A DNA stretch of 64,000 bases. It comes from Streptomyces sp. NBC_01754 (lineage in GTDB: Bacteria > Actinomycetota > Actinomycetes > Streptomycetales > Streptomycetaceae). The stretch covers positions 2,418,001 through 2,482,000 of the forward strand of contig NZ_CP109132.1 of the NCBI RefSeq assembly GCF_035918015.1, in the 5' to 3' direction. Shown piece by piece: positions 1 to 9,396 of the stretch. The position numbers were made by a program, and so were the translations under genes. Positions within the stretch are counted from its first letter, which is position 1. Every line of letters starts with the position of its first letter. The notes below the pieces were generated by a model. It did not search any database and was not told where the DNA came from. It saw only the letters and a list, made by a program, of their open reading frames with translations.

Positions 1-1452
1 GATCTCCGCGTCCCGCTTGTCCAGGCGCGCGTCGAACTTCGCCAGCGGCTTCGCCTGCGCCGGGTCCGCCTGGACGGCGGCGGGAGCGACGCCCGCCCAG
101 CGCAGGATGGCGGCGGTGGCCTTAGCCTTCTCGGCGTCGACCAGACCGGAGACCTTCGAGCCGTGGTTGCCGCCGGGCACGGTGTAGACGTAACTGTCCC
201 GGGCGCCCCGGCCGAGGCGGAAGGGCTCGGCGCCCCACGGGTCGTTCTCGCCGTAGACGTACATCATCCGCCGGGCGTTGTTCTTCACCCAGCGGTCGAC
301 GTCCCGCATCGCCGAGTCCTGGAACTTCATCGGGATGGAGCGAGGCACGAAGGTGCGGGGCGGCTGGTAGCCGTAGCGGCTCAGGCCGCCGAGCCAGGGC
401 TGCTTGATGTCGGGCGAGCCGAGCTGGGTGCCCGCCTGGTAGTAGTACGGCGTGTACTGCTCCAGGTCCTGGTCGGTGTAGGCGGAGAAGCCGGAGATGC
501 CGTCGACGGAGTCCCAGATCTCCTGGTCCGTGGCCTTGCGGGCGTCGGCCGGGACGCTCTCGCAGTCGGCGAGCATGCTGTACTGCCAGAACGACCAGAC
601 GTAGTCCATGACGACCGCCTCGTACGCCTTGTCGAGGGTGCCGACGGTACGGAAGGTGCGGCCGTTCGCGGCGGCGTAGGAGGCCAGCTTCTTCTCCAGC
701 GGGCCCCGGCGGAGCAGCGCCTCACGCTGGACGCCGTTCAGCCGGGCGCGGCACTCCTTGGTGCCGACCTTGGCGAAGAACCGGTCGTAGGCCGAATCCT
801 CGTCGTTCACCACGTCGTTGGGCGCGACATAGGCGACGACGCCGTCCATGTCCTCGGGGTAGAAACGCTCGAAGTAGGTGGCGGTCATGCCACCCTTGGA
901 GCCGCCGGTGGCCAGCCACTTCTTGGAGTAGACCTTCTTCAGGGCCGTGTAGACCCGGTGCTGGTCGCTCGCGGCCTGCCAGATGTCGAGCTTCGACCAG
1001 TCGGCGGGCTGCGGCCGGGACGGGGTGAAGAAGCGGTACTCCAGGGAGACCTGGTTGCCGTCGACGATCTGGGTCGGCTCGCTGCGGCCCGGGGTGGTCG
1101 AGACGCCGTAGCCGCTGGTGTAGAAGACCGTCGGGCGGCTGGTGTCCTTGTGCAGCAGGGTGATGCGCTGCTGAAACGTTCCCTTGGACGGCCGCCCGTG
1201 GTCGATCGGCTGGGTGTACGAGAGGACGAAGTAGCGGTAACCGGCGGCCGGCTTCTCCTCGATCAGACTCATGCCCGGGATGGCCAGGATGCGGTCCTTG
1301 ATGTCCTTGCCGCTGGTCTCACCGCCGCTGGTCGAGCCGCCGTGCGTCACGGCCGGTTCCGCGGCGGTGGCCGCACCGGCGGAGGCTCCCGTCGCACTCA
1401 CCGTGCCGATGAGCACCGCGAGCGAGAGAACCCCTCTGAGCGTCTTGCGCAT
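1..1452 (-). CDS. Secreted S28-family tripeptidyl aminopeptidase (3' end outside window)
   Basis: Exported serine peptidase that removes tripeptides from protein N-termini. The ATG at 1452 opens a typical Sec signal (MRKT, then a hydrophobic core and an Ala-rich cleavage region to about residue 32). The nucleophile elbow GGSKGG places Ser185. GENDPWG near residue 404 and GGNHG near 430 supply Asp and His of an alpha/beta-hydrolase triad. The frame is open for 484 codons to the window edge, so only a few C-terminal residues are missing relative to the usual length of about 490. The Shine-Dalgarno GGGGAGG ends 4 nt before ATG. A competing ATG at 1456 is out of frame. An 11-bp inverted repeat lies directly upstream. 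Confidence 0.88.
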   Translation of the reverse strand, partial: MRKTLRGVLSLAVLIGTVSATGASAGAATAAEPAVTHGGSTSGGETSGKDIKDRILAIPGMSLIEEKPAAGYRYFVLSYTQPIDHGRPSKGTFQQRITLLHKDTSRPTVFYTSGYGVSTTPGRSEPTQIVDGNQVSLEYRFFTPSRPQPADWSKLDIWQAASDQHRVYTALKKVYSKKWLATGGSKGGMTATYFERFYPEDMDGVVAYVAPNDVVNDEDSAYDRFFAKVGTKECRARLNGVQREALLRRGPLEKKLASYAAANGRTFRTVGTLDKAYEAVVMDYVWSFWQYSMLADCESVPADARKATDQEIWDSVDGISGFSAYTDQDLEQYTPYYYQAGTQLGSPDIKQPWLGGLSRYGYQPPRTFVPRSIPMKFQDSAMRDVDRWVKNNARRMMYVYGENDPWGAEPFRLGRGARDSYVYTVPGGNHGSKVSGLVDAEKAKATAAILRWAGVAPAAVQADPAQAKPLAKFDARLDKRDAEI

Positions 1453-1462
1453 GCATCCTCCC

Positions 1463-1492
1463 CTAGGTTCACGACAGACGCCGTGAACCTAG
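1463..1492 (-). promoter_or_regulatory. Perfect 11-bp inverted repeat in the leader of the S28 peptidase
   Basis: CTAGGTTCACG (1463-1473) and CGTGAACCTAG (1482-1492) are perfect complements separated by 8 nt. The arm nearest the gene abuts the Shine-Dalgarno sequence, 11 nt from the ATG. It could be a repressor operator or an RNA hairpin that hides the ribosome-binding site. Function is inferred from position only. Confidence 0.55.
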
Positions 1493-1708
1493 TGGGGGCG
1501 GCACCTGCCACGCCAGACCCGGTGACGTGTCAGCACCGGATCCACCCGGTGGAACCCGCCGCCCCGGCGACGGATCCGCAGACCCGGACGCAGCGGTTCA
1601 GCGCGCGGACCCTGACCGGCGTACGCCGTCCACGTCGCCCGCCCCGCCACACTGTCGAACACACGGAGCTTCGTCCGACACACGTGCGGATCGGCGAGTG
1701 GTGCCCGG

Positions 1709-4700
1709 TCAGACGGTGGCCGGGGCTCCCTCCCCCAGGTCCTCCCCTGTGAAGGTGCGCCACAGCCGGGCGTACCGGCCGTCCAGCGCGAGCAGTTCCT
1801 CGTGCGTACCGTCCTCCGCGACCCGGCCCCCGTCCATCACCACGACCCGGTCGGCGCGGGCCGCCGTGGTCAGCCGGTGGGCGACCACGAGGGTGGTCCG
1901 GCGGCCGGCGAGCCGGTCGGTGGCCTGGTTGACCAGGGCCTCGCTGGCCAGGTCCAGGGAGGCCGTCGCCTCGTCCAGGAGCAGGACGTCCGGATCGACC
2001 AGCTCGGCGCGGGCCAGTGCGATCAGCTGGCGCTGCCCGGCGGAGAGGTTGCGGCCCCGCTCGGCGACCTCGTGCAGATAGCCGCCGTCCAGGGTGGCGA
2101 TCATGTCGTGCGCGCCGACGGCCCGGGCCGCCGCCTCCACCTGGGTGTCAGTGGCCTCGGGGAGCCCGTAGGCGATGGCGTCGCGGACGGTCCCGGCGAA
2201 GAGGTAGGCCTCCTGCGGTACGACCCCCAGCCGGTGCCGGTAGGCGGTCCGGTCGAGCGTGCGCAGGTCGAGGCCGTCCGCCGTGACACGGCCGTCCGTG
2301 GGGTCGTAGAACCGGGCGACGAGCTTGACCAGTGTGGACTTGCCCGCACCCGTCTCCCCCACGAAGGCCACGGTCTGACCGGCCGGGATGCGCAGGTCGA
2401 CGCCGCTGAGGGCCTCCTCCTTCTCGCCGTCGGCCGCCCCGTACACGAACGACACGTTCTCGAACGCGATGTCCCCGCGCAGCGACGGCACCGCGCGGGG
2501 CGCGTCGTGGTCGGCGGTGGAGGTGGGCTCGCGCAGCAGTTCCTGGATCCGGCCGAGCGAGACGGCGGCCTGCTGGTAGCCGTCGAAGACCTGGGACAGC
2601 TGCTGCACCGGGGCGAAGAACAGGTCGATGTAGAGGAGGTAGGCGACCAGCGCGCCCGTGGTCAGTGTGCCGTTGTCGACCCGGCCGGCGCCGACGACGA
2701 GCACGGCGGCGGCCGCGACCGAGGCCAGCAGCTGGACGAACGGGAAGTACACGGAGATCAGCCACTGGCCGCGTACCCGGGCCTGGCGGTAGTGGTCGCT
2801 GCGCGCCGCGAACCGCCCGGCACCGTCGCGCTCGCGCCGGAAGGCCTGCACGATCCGCAGCCCGGAGACCGACTCCTGGAGGTCGCCGTTGACGACCCCG
2901 ATGCGCTCCCGGGCCAGCTCGTAGGCCTTGACGCTCCTGCGGCGGAAGAGAACCGTGCCGACGATCAGCACGGGCAGCGTCGCGAAGACGACCAGGGCGA
3001 GCTGGACGTCCAGGACCAGCAGCACGACCATGATGCCGAGGAAGGTGACGACCGAGACGAAGGCGGTGACGAGCCCGGTCTGGAGGAACGTGGACAGCGC
3101 GTCCACGTCCGTCGTCATCCGGGTCATGATCCGGCCGGTCAGCTCACGCTCGTAGTAGTCGAGGCCGAGCCGCTGGAGCTGCGCGAAGATCTTGAGCCGC
3201 AGGGAGTACAGGACGCGTTCGCCCGTACGCCCCGTCATCCGGGTCTCGCCGATCTGCGCCGCCCACTGGACCACGACGGCCAGCAGTCCCAGCGCCGCCG
3301 CCGCCCAGACCGCGCCGAGTGCCATCCGGGTCACGCCGTCGTCGATGCCGTGCCGGATCAGTACGGGCAGCAGCAGGCCCATGCCCGCGTCGACGGCGAC
3401 CAGGCCGAGGCTCACCAGCAGCGGCAGCCCGAAGCCGCGCAGCAGTCTGCGCAGCCCGTACGACTCCTCGGGGCGCACGGCGCCCGCCTCGTCGACGGCG
3501 GGGGTGTCGGTGGCGGGCGGCAGCGCGTCGACCTGGGCCAGCAGTTCCGGGGTGGCGGGCATGGCGCCCGCCGCCGTCTCGCGCGGTTCCTTCTCGCGGA
3601 TCCACAGCTCGGGGGTGATACCGCGCTCGACGTCGAACTCCGCGTCCAGCTCCTCCTGGAGCGCGCGGTCGTCGTCCTCCGGTACGTCGGCGGGGGCCGG
3701 CCGGTGGCCGGGCGAGGTGCCGCCCAGCTCGTCCGGGTCGGTGAGCAGCCGCCGGTAGAGCGCGGAGCGCTCCTCCAGCTCGGCGTGGGTGCCGATGTCG
3801 GCGAGCCGCCCCTGGTCGAGGACCGCGATGCGGTCGGCGAGGCCGAGGGTGGAGCGCCGGTGCGCGATCAGCAGGGTGGTGCGCCCGGCCATGACCTGGG
3901 CCAGGGTCTCGTGGATCTCGTGCTCGACCCGGGCGTCGACGGCGGAGGTGGCGTCGTCGAGGAGGAGCAGCCGGGGGTCGGTGAGGACGGCGCGGGCCAG
4001 GGCGACGCGCTGGCGCTGACCGCCGGAGAGGGTGAGTCCGTGCTCGCCGACCTTGGTGTCGTACCCGTCGGGCAGCTGGGAGATGAAGCCGTGGGCCTGA
4101 GCGGCGCGCGCGGCCTGCTCGATCTGCTCACGGGTGGCGTCCGGCTGCCCGTACGCGATGTTCTCGCCCACCGACTCGGAGAAGAGGAAGCTGTCCTCCG
4201 GTACGAGCCCGATGGCGGCCCGCAGTGAGTCGTGGGTCAGTTCGCGGACGTCGTGGCCGCCGACCAGGACCGCGCCGTGGGTCACGTCGTAGAACCGGGG
4301 CAGCAGGAGCGACACGGTCGACTTGCCGCTGCCGGACGCGCCGACGAGGGCGACGGTCTCGCCGGGCTCGATGGTGAGGGAGAACCCGTCGAGCACGGGG
4401 CGCTCCTCGGCGTACCCGAAGCGGACGTCGTCGAACTCGACGCTCGCCGGGGCGTCCGCGGGGAGCACCTTGGTGCCGTCCGCCATGGACGGCTCGGTGT
4501 CGATGACCTCCAGGACGCGCTCCACCCCGGCACGGGCCTGCTGGCCGACGGTGAGGACCATGGCGAGCATCCGGACCGGGCCGACGAGCTGGGCGAGGTA
4601 GGTGGAGAACGCGACGAACGTACCGAGGGTGATCTCGCCGCGGGTGGCCAGCCAGCCGCCGAGGGCGAGCATCGCGACCTGGCCTAGGGAGGGGACGGCC

Positions 4701-5539
4701 TGGAGCGCGGGGGTGTAGCGGGAGTTCAGCCGGATGGTGCGCAGCCGGCCCGCGAAGAGCGCGCGGCCGGCCTCGCGGAGCTTGCCGGTCTCCTGCTCCT
4801 CCTGGCCGAACCCCTTGACGACCCGGACCCCGGACACGGCGCCGTCGACGACTCCGGCGACGACTGCGGCCTGGCTCTGGGCGTACCAGGTGGCGGGGAA
4901 GAGCCGGGTGCGGGAGCGGCGGGCGATGAACCAGAGGGCGGGGGCGACGGCGAGGGCGACGAGGGTCAGGGGCAGCGAGAGCCACGCCATGATCACCAGT
5001 GAGATGAGGAAGAGCAGGACGTTCCCGATGGTCATCGGGAGCATGAACAGCAGCCCCTGGATCAGCTGGAGGTCGCTGGTGGCCCGCCCGACGACCTGGC
5101 CGGTGGACAGCTCGTCCTGCCGCTTCCCGTCGAGCCGGGTCAGGGTCGTGTACATCTCGGTCCGCAGGTCGTGCTGGACGTCGAGGGCGAGCCGGCCGCC
5201 GTAGTAGCGGCGGACGTAGGTGGCGGCGTAGACGAGGACGGCGGCCACCAGGAGCAGACCGGTCCAGACGCCGAGGGAGCGGGTGTGGCTGCCCACGACG
5301 TCGTCGATGATCACCTTGGTGATGAGCGGGACGAGGGCCATCACCCCCATGCCCAGCAGGGACGAGCCGAGGGCCAGGACCACGTTGCGCCGGTAGCGCC
5401 ACGCGTAACCGGTCAGCCGCCGGGCCCACCCCTGTCGTCCGGCTGCCTGTTCTCTCGCGCCCGCCACCGGTGCCTCCCGTTCCGCCCGCTGTCCGCCTGG
5501 TCTGCCGCAGTCACCAACACGGTCGGCCGCCGATTTCAT
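1709..5539 (-). CDS. Single-chain (TMD-NBD)x2 ABC exporter with one degenerate ATP site
   Basis: 1276 residues holding two complete type IV (B-family) exporter halves. TMD1 is about 40-340 and NBD1 about 365-600. An acidic/Pro-rich linker runs 605-690. TMD2 is about 695-1000 and NBD2 about 1015-1260. NBD1 has Walker A GASGSGKS (400-407), Glu448 where the Q-loop Gln is expected, LSGGQ (504-508), and LLLLDD with Asp529 replacing the catalytic Glu. NBD2 has Walker A GETGAGKS (1061-1068), Gln1109, LSAGQ (1165-1169), canonical LLLDE (Glu1190) and His1221. Thus one composite site is degenerate and one canonical, as in heterodimeric exporters, but in one chain. Substrate unknown. The ATG at 5539 has no strong Shine-Dalgarno, so an internal start in the first 40 residues is possible. 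Confidence 0.9.
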   Translation of the reverse strand: MKSAADRVGDCGRPGGQRAEREAPVAGAREQAAGRQGWARRLTGYAWRYRRNVVLALGSSLLGMGVMALVPLITKVIIDDVVGSHTRSLGVWTGLLLVAAVLVYAATYVRRYYGGRLALDVQHDLRTEMYTTLTRLDGKRQDELSTGQVVGRATSDLQLIQGLLFMLPMTIGNVLLFLISLVIMAWLSLPLTLVALAVAPALWFIARRSRTRLFPATWYAQSQAAVVAGVVDGAVSGVRVVKGFGQEEQETGKLREAGRALFAGRLRTIRLNSRYTPALQAVPSLGQVAMLALGGWLATRGEITLGTFVAFSTYLAQLVGPVRMLAMVLTVGQQARAGVERVLEVIDTEPSMADGTKVLPADAPASVEFDDVRFGYAEERPVLDGFSLTIEPGETVALVGASGSGKSTVSLLLPRFYDVTHGAVLVGGHDVRELTHDSLRAAIGLVPEDSFLFSESVGENIAYGQPDATREQIEQAARAAQAHGFISQLPDGYDTKVGEHGLTLSGGQRQRVALARAVLTDPRLLLLDDATSAVDARVEHEIHETLAQVMAGRTTLLIAHRRSTLGLADRIAVLDQGRLADIGTHAELEERSALYRRLLTDPDELGGTSPGHRPAPADVPEDDDRALQEELDAEFDVERGITPELWIREKEPRETAAGAMPATPELLAQVDALPPATDTPAVDEAGAVRPEESYGLRRLLRGFGLPLLVSLGLVAVDAGMGLLLPVLIRHGIDDGVTRMALGAVWAAAALGLLAVVVQWAAQIGETRMTGRTGERVLYSLRLKIFAQLQRLGLDYYERELTGRIMTRMTTDVDALSTFLQTGLVTAFVSVVTFLGIMVVLLVLDVQLALVVFATLPVLIVGTVLFRRRSVKAYELARERIGVVNGDLQESVSGLRIVQAFRRERDGAGRFAARSDHYRQARVRGQWLISVYFPFVQLLASVAAAAVLVVGAGRVDNGTLTTGALVAYLLYIDLFFAPVQQLSQVFDGYQQAAVSLGRIQELLREPTSTADHDAPRAVPSLRGDIAFENVSFVYGAADGEKEEALSGVDLRIPAGQTVAFVGETGAGKSTLVKLVARFYDPTDGRVTADGLDLRTLDRTAYRHRLGVVPQEAYLFAGTVRDAIAYGLPEATDTQVEAAARAVGAHDMIATLDGGYLHEVAERGRNLSAGQRQLIALARAELVDPDVLLLDEATASLDLASEALVNQATDRLAGRRTTLVVAHRLTTAARADRVVVMDGGRVAEDGTHEELLALDGRYARLWRTFTGEDLGEGAPATV

Positions 5540-5582
5540 CCCGCGGCGGCGGTCCTGGGCCGATGGGCGTAGACGGGGGGCG

Positions 5583-5622
5583 GGTGGTCCTGGTACCGCG
5601 CGGTCGCAGTACCAGGACCACC
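5583..5622 (-). terminator. Hairpin terminator after the IrtAB-like transporter operon
   Basis: Perfect 14-bp arms GGTGGTCCTGGTAC (5583-5596) and GTACCAGGACCACC (5609-5622) with a 12-nt loop. It lies in the 102-bp gap between the end of the 575-residue transporter and the start of the next ABC gene, so it probably separates two transcription units. There is no long T tract, as is common in Streptomyces. Confidence 0.65.
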
Positions 5623-5641
5623 GTCCCCCCTTGAAAAGCGG

Positions 5642-7369
5642 TCAACGGGACGCCGAGGTACCTCCCGTCCCCGCCATGGAGATGTTCCAGAAGTCGGCGT
5701 AGCGGCCACCGAGGCGCAGCAGCTCGTCGTGGCTGCCCTCCTCCACGATCCGGCCGCCGTCCAGGAAGGCGACGCGGTCCGCGCGCCGTACGGTCCGCAT
5801 CCGGTGCGCGACCGTCACCACGGTACGGCCCGCCATCAGACGCTCGATGCCCTCGTGAACGGCGTTCTCGTTGACCGGGTCCAGTGCGGAGGTCACCTCG
5901 TCCAGCAGCACGACGGGCGCGTCCTTCAGCAGCGCCCGTGCGATCGAGACCCGCTGGCGTTCGCCGCCCGAGAGCAGCGCACCGCCCTCGCCGACGTCCG
6001 CCGCCCATCCGCCGGGCAGCCGCTCGATCACCTCGTCCAGCCGCGCCGCGGCCGCCGCCTCCCGCACTTCGGCGTCGGAGGCGTCCGGGCGGCCGAGACG
6101 TACGTTCTCCTCGATGGTGCCGTCGAAGAGGTAGACGTCCTGGAAGACGATGGCGATCTTCTCCATCAGCACCTGCGGGGCGATCGCCCGCACGTCCACA
6201 CCCCCTACCCGCACCACGCCGGCGTCCACGTCGTGGAACCGCGCGAGCAGTTGCAGCAGGGTGCTCTTGCCCGCACCGGACGGTCCGACCACGGCGAGCC
6301 GCTGCCCCTCCGGTACGGACAACGACGCGTCGTCGAAGACCGTGCGCTCCCCATGCCGGAAGGTGACCGACTCGAACTCCAGGGCGTGGCCCTTCGGCAG
6401 CTTCGGTTCGGCGGGGGTCGGCAGCGGTTCGGCGCGCAGGACCGCGTCCAGGCCCGCCAGCACGGAACGCGCGCCGCGCAGCTTGCCCCCGATGTCCGAC
6501 AGCGACAGCAGCGGGTCCGCGCTGCGGGCGGCCAGGACCAGGATGGTCAGGAGCTCCGCCACCCCCACGTCCCCGCCGAGCGCGAGGTAGGCGCCCAGGA
6601 CCAGCAGCACGGTGAACATCGCCTGCACCGTGAACAGCAGGCCCACCGCACCGGGCAGCGCGGACAGCGTGGAGCGGCGGGATGCGCGCTCCATGTCCCG
6701 CAGCGAGTCGTCCAGCAACCGGAAGCGCTCGGCCGTCCGGCCGCCGGCCCGCAGCACCGGCTGGGCCTGGAGGTACTCGATGACCCGCCCCGCGGCCACG
6801 TGGTCGCGTTCGACGCGCTCCGCGTCGCCCGCGGCCATGGAGCGGCCCGTCCAGATCTGGATCGCCGCGACGACCGGTACGGCGGCCAGCGCGGCCAGCC
6901 CCATCGTCCCGTTGAAGGCGAGCATCACGGCGACGATGGTCAGGGGGGTCACACAGGCCGAGACGAACGGTGCCAGCAGATGGGCGATCACGCTCATCGC
7001 CTGGAGGACGCCCCGACTGGCCAGGACGGAGACCTCCCCGAGGCGGCCCGCCTCGTACCAGCCGAGGGGCAGCCGGGCCAGGTGCTCCCCGAGCCGGTGG
7101 TACATGCCGCGCAGGAGCGCGGCCCCGACGCGGAAACCGGACAGGTCGCTGACGTAGCGCAGTACCGCGTAGAACGCGACGGCCGCCCCGAATCCGGTCA
7201 GCCAGGGCCAGGCGTCCTCGGGGGTGTCCCCGAACAGGGCCCGCAGCACGGGGACCAGCAGGGCGTAGGACAGTCCCTCGGCCACCGCGGTCGCCGTCAT
7301 CAGGGCCACGGTGCGTCGCAAGGGCCGGGTGTGCTCGTGCCCCAGCACGCGCATCAGCATGCGGATCAT
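5642..7369 (-). CDS. ABC transporter permease/ATPase, IrtB-like half
   Basis: 575-residue half-transporter with an N-terminal six-helix TMD (about 20-310) and a C-terminal NBD. Walker A is GPSGAGKST, Q-loop IVFQD, signature LSGGERQR and Walker B VVLLDE followed by VTSALD. The NBD style (LSGGERQRVSIARALLKDAP) matches the IrtB partner of mycobacterial IrtAB-type transporters, which have an exporter fold but take up siderophores. The ATG overlaps the upstream stop by 4 bp (ATGA), so the two halves are translationally coupled and probably form a heterodimer. Both NBDs of this pair keep the catalytic Glu. Direction of transport and substrate cannot be decided here. No IdeR/DmdR-like box was seen upstream. 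Confidence 0.85.
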   Translation of the reverse strand: MIRMLMRVLGHEHTRPLRRTVALMTATAVAEGLSYALLVPVLRALFGDTPEDAWPWLTGFGAAVAFYAVLRYVSDLSGFRVGAALLRGMYHRLGEHLARLPLGWYEAGRLGEVSVLASRGVLQAMSVIAHLLAPFVSACVTPLTIVAVMLAFNGTMGLAALAAVPVVAAIQIWTGRSMAAGDAERVERDHVAAGRVIEYLQAQPVLRAGGRTAERFRLLDDSLRDMERASRRSTLSALPGAVGLLFTVQAMFTVLLVLGAYLALGGDVGVAELLTILVLAARSADPLLSLSDIGGKLRGARSVLAGLDAVLRAEPLPTPAEPKLPKGHALEFESVTFRHGERTVFDDASLSVPEGQRLAVVGPSGAGKSTLLQLLARFHDVDAGVVRVGGVDVRAIAPQVLMEKIAIVFQDVYLFDGTIEENVRLGRPDASDAEVREAAAAARLDEVIERLPGGWAADVGEGGALLSGGERQRVSIARALLKDAPVVLLDEVTSALDPVNENAVHEGIERLMAGRTVVTVAHRMRTVRRADRVAFLDGGRIVEEGSHDELLRLGGRYADFWNISMAGTGGTSASR

Positions 7370-9228
7370 CGGGTCTCGTCTCCTCGCGGTACGCCGCCGT
7401 GGTCTTCGGTGCCGTCGGCGACCGCTGATCGGTGGGTCTGCCAGAACTCGGCGAATCTTCCGTCCTGGGCCAGCAGGTCGGCGGGCCTGCCGCGTTCGAC
7501 GACCGCGCCCCCGTCCAGCATCACGACGGTGTCGGCGTCGGCGATCGTCTCCAGGCGGTGGGCGATGACCAGGACGGTGCGGTCCCCCTCCCGCGTCTCC
7601 AGGGCGTGGCGCACGGCCTGTTCGGTCTGCGGGTCGGCGAAGGCCGTCGCCTCGTCGAGCACCAGCACGGGGGTGTCGGCGAGCAGGGCGCGTGCGAGGG
7701 AGATCCGCTGCGCCTCGCCGCCCGACAGCCCGGCGTCCTCACCGATCACCGAGTCGTATCCGCGGGGCAGTTCGAGGACGCGGTCGTGGATGCACGCCAG
7801 CCGGGCGGCCCGCATCACGTCCTCGCGGTCGGCGTGCGGCACCGCGAGGGCGATGTTGTCCGCGATCGAGGCGCGCAGCAGGCGGACGTCCTGGAAGACG
7901 AAGGACACCATCCGGTAGAGCTGCCGGCTGCCCAGCTCGCGCAGATCGACACCGCCGAGTGCGACCGATCCGTGGGTCGGGTCGAAGAAGCGCGGCAACA
8001 GCTGGACCAGTGTGGACTTCCCGCTTCCCGACGGGCCGACGAGCGCGGTGACCGTCCCCGGTTCGAGCACCAGGTCGACCCCGCGCAGCACCTCGTGACC
8101 GGCTTCGTACCCGAACCGGACGTCCCGCAGTTCCACCCGGTGGCCTTGGGGCCGGACCGGGCTGGTGGGCTCCGGCAGGGACTCCACCGCGAGCACCTCC
8201 CGGATCCGGCCGACCGCACGCCTCGCGGCCTGCATCTCGTCGAAGCCGTGGCCGAGGGCGGCCACCGGTGCGGTGAGGCCCAGTCCGAGCAGGAGGAAGG
8301 GCAGCAGGTCGGCGGGGGGCAGGCCCCCGTTCGTGATCAGGGCGGCCCCGCCGGTCAGTACGACCAGCATGACGAAGGGCGGCGACAGCACGAGCTGCAT
8401 CCCCGCGGCGACCCGGGAGATGCCGTTCACCCACCGGCGGAAGGTGTCGACGAACTCGTCCGCGGCCGTGAGGAAGGTGCGGTGGGCACGTCCGGATCCG
8501 CCGAACGCCTTGACCACCGCGATCCCCCGCACGAACTCGACGACCGAGCTGGAGATCCGCCCCATGCCGCTGTCGAACTCCTCCTGTTCGCGCAGCCGGG
8601 CCGGGGTCATCATCAGCGGGACCAGCGCCACGGCCAGCAGCACCGGACCCAGTGTGATCAGGGTGAGCCGCCAGTCGACGGTGAACAGGTAGATCAGCGA
8701 CACCAGCGGAACCACGAACGCGGAGACGAGCTCCCCGGGGGTGTGCGCGATGAACGGGTGCACGGCACCGACGTCCTCGCCCACCACCTTGGCCAGTTCA
8801 CCGGTCCGGCGGCCGGAGAACCAGCCGATCGGCACCTTCCCCAGCCGGGTGGCCAGCTGGCGGCGGAACGTCAACTGCACCTGGCCGTCGAGGATGTGAC
8901 CGATCCCGGACGACGCGGCCGTGAACAGCAGCCGGACGAACAGACCGACTGCCCCGGCGATCACGACGAGCCAGACGTGATCGCGGTCGACCGGGCCGGG
9001 CGACAGCAGCGAACGCCCCAGCTCGACGACGGCCAGCAGCGGCGCCAGTCCCGCGACGGCGCCGACGACCTGGAAGATCACGACGGCGGCGAACGTCCAG
9101 GCGTACGGGCGCAGTGCTCCCGCCGTGCCCGTGTCCTTGTCCGTGCCCGTATCCGCTCCCGCGGCGGAATCGGCGTCAGGTGGTGGTGTGGACCGCTCCC
9201 TCGCGTCGGCGAGGTCGGTGGTGGTCAT
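7366..9228 (-). CDS. ABC transporter permease/ATPase, IrtA-like half without SIP domain
   Basis: 620 residues. The Asp/Thr/Gly-rich N-terminal tail (about 1-40) is followed by a TMD (about 45-330) and an NBD with GPSGSGKST, FVFQD, LSGGEAQR and LVLDEATAFADP. The last strings are characteristic of IrtA-type NBDs. Mycobacterial IrtA carries an N-terminal siderophore-interacting (FAD reductase) domain; this protein does not. Shine-Dalgarno GAGGGAAAG precedes ATG 9228. The gene follows an alpha/beta hydrolase after 168 bp on the same strand and overlaps the next half by 4 bp, suggesting a three-gene unit. A substrate such as a hydrolysable siderophore or peptide is only a guess. Confidence 0.83.
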   Translation of the reverse strand: MTTTDLADARERSTPPPDADSAAGADTGTDKDTGTAGALRPYAWTFAAVVIFQVVGAVAGLAPLLAVVELGRSLLSPGPVDRDHVWLVVIAGAVGLFVRLLFTAASSGIGHILDGQVQLTFRRQLATRLGKVPIGWFSGRRTGELAKVVGEDVGAVHPFIAHTPGELVSAFVVPLVSLIYLFTVDWRLTLITLGPVLLAVALVPLMMTPARLREQEEFDSGMGRISSSVVEFVRGIAVVKAFGGSGRAHRTFLTAADEFVDTFRRWVNGISRVAAGMQLVLSPPFVMLVVLTGGAALITNGGLPPADLLPFLLLGLGLTAPVAALGHGFDEMQAARRAVGRIREVLAVESLPEPTSPVRPQGHRVELRDVRFGYEAGHEVLRGVDLVLEPGTVTALVGPSGSGKSTLVQLLPRFFDPTHGSVALGGVDLRELGSRQLYRMVSFVFQDVRLLRASIADNIALAVPHADREDVMRAARLACIHDRVLELPRGYDSVIGEDAGLSGGEAQRISLARALLADTPVLVLDEATAFADPQTEQAVRHALETREGDRTVLVIAHRLETIADADTVVMLDGGAVVERGRPADLLAQDGRFAEFWQTHRSAVADGTEDHGGVPRGDETR

Positions 9229-9396
9229 CTCTTTCCCTCTTCGTGCGTCGTGTCGTGCCGTGACGGGCCGAGCGGGGGGCCTGTCGTGGCGCTGACGGGT
9301 GCCGGTGGGCCGTGGCGGGGACGGGGTCGGGGCGGGGGCGAGGAGCCGTGGCGGTGTCCGCGAACGCCGGCTGCGGCCCGTGGCGGGGCTCCGGTC

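Noticed and set aside
163..1752. 529-residue plus-strand frame opposite the S28 peptidase
   Set aside because: The minus strand has a signal peptide and full catalytic motifs; the plus frame is Val/Gly/Arg-rich with no motif.
1802..4228. 808-residue plus-strand frame opposite the fused ABC exporter
   Set aside because: High-GC antisense artefact; composition Gly/Asp/Gln/Arg without any fold signal.
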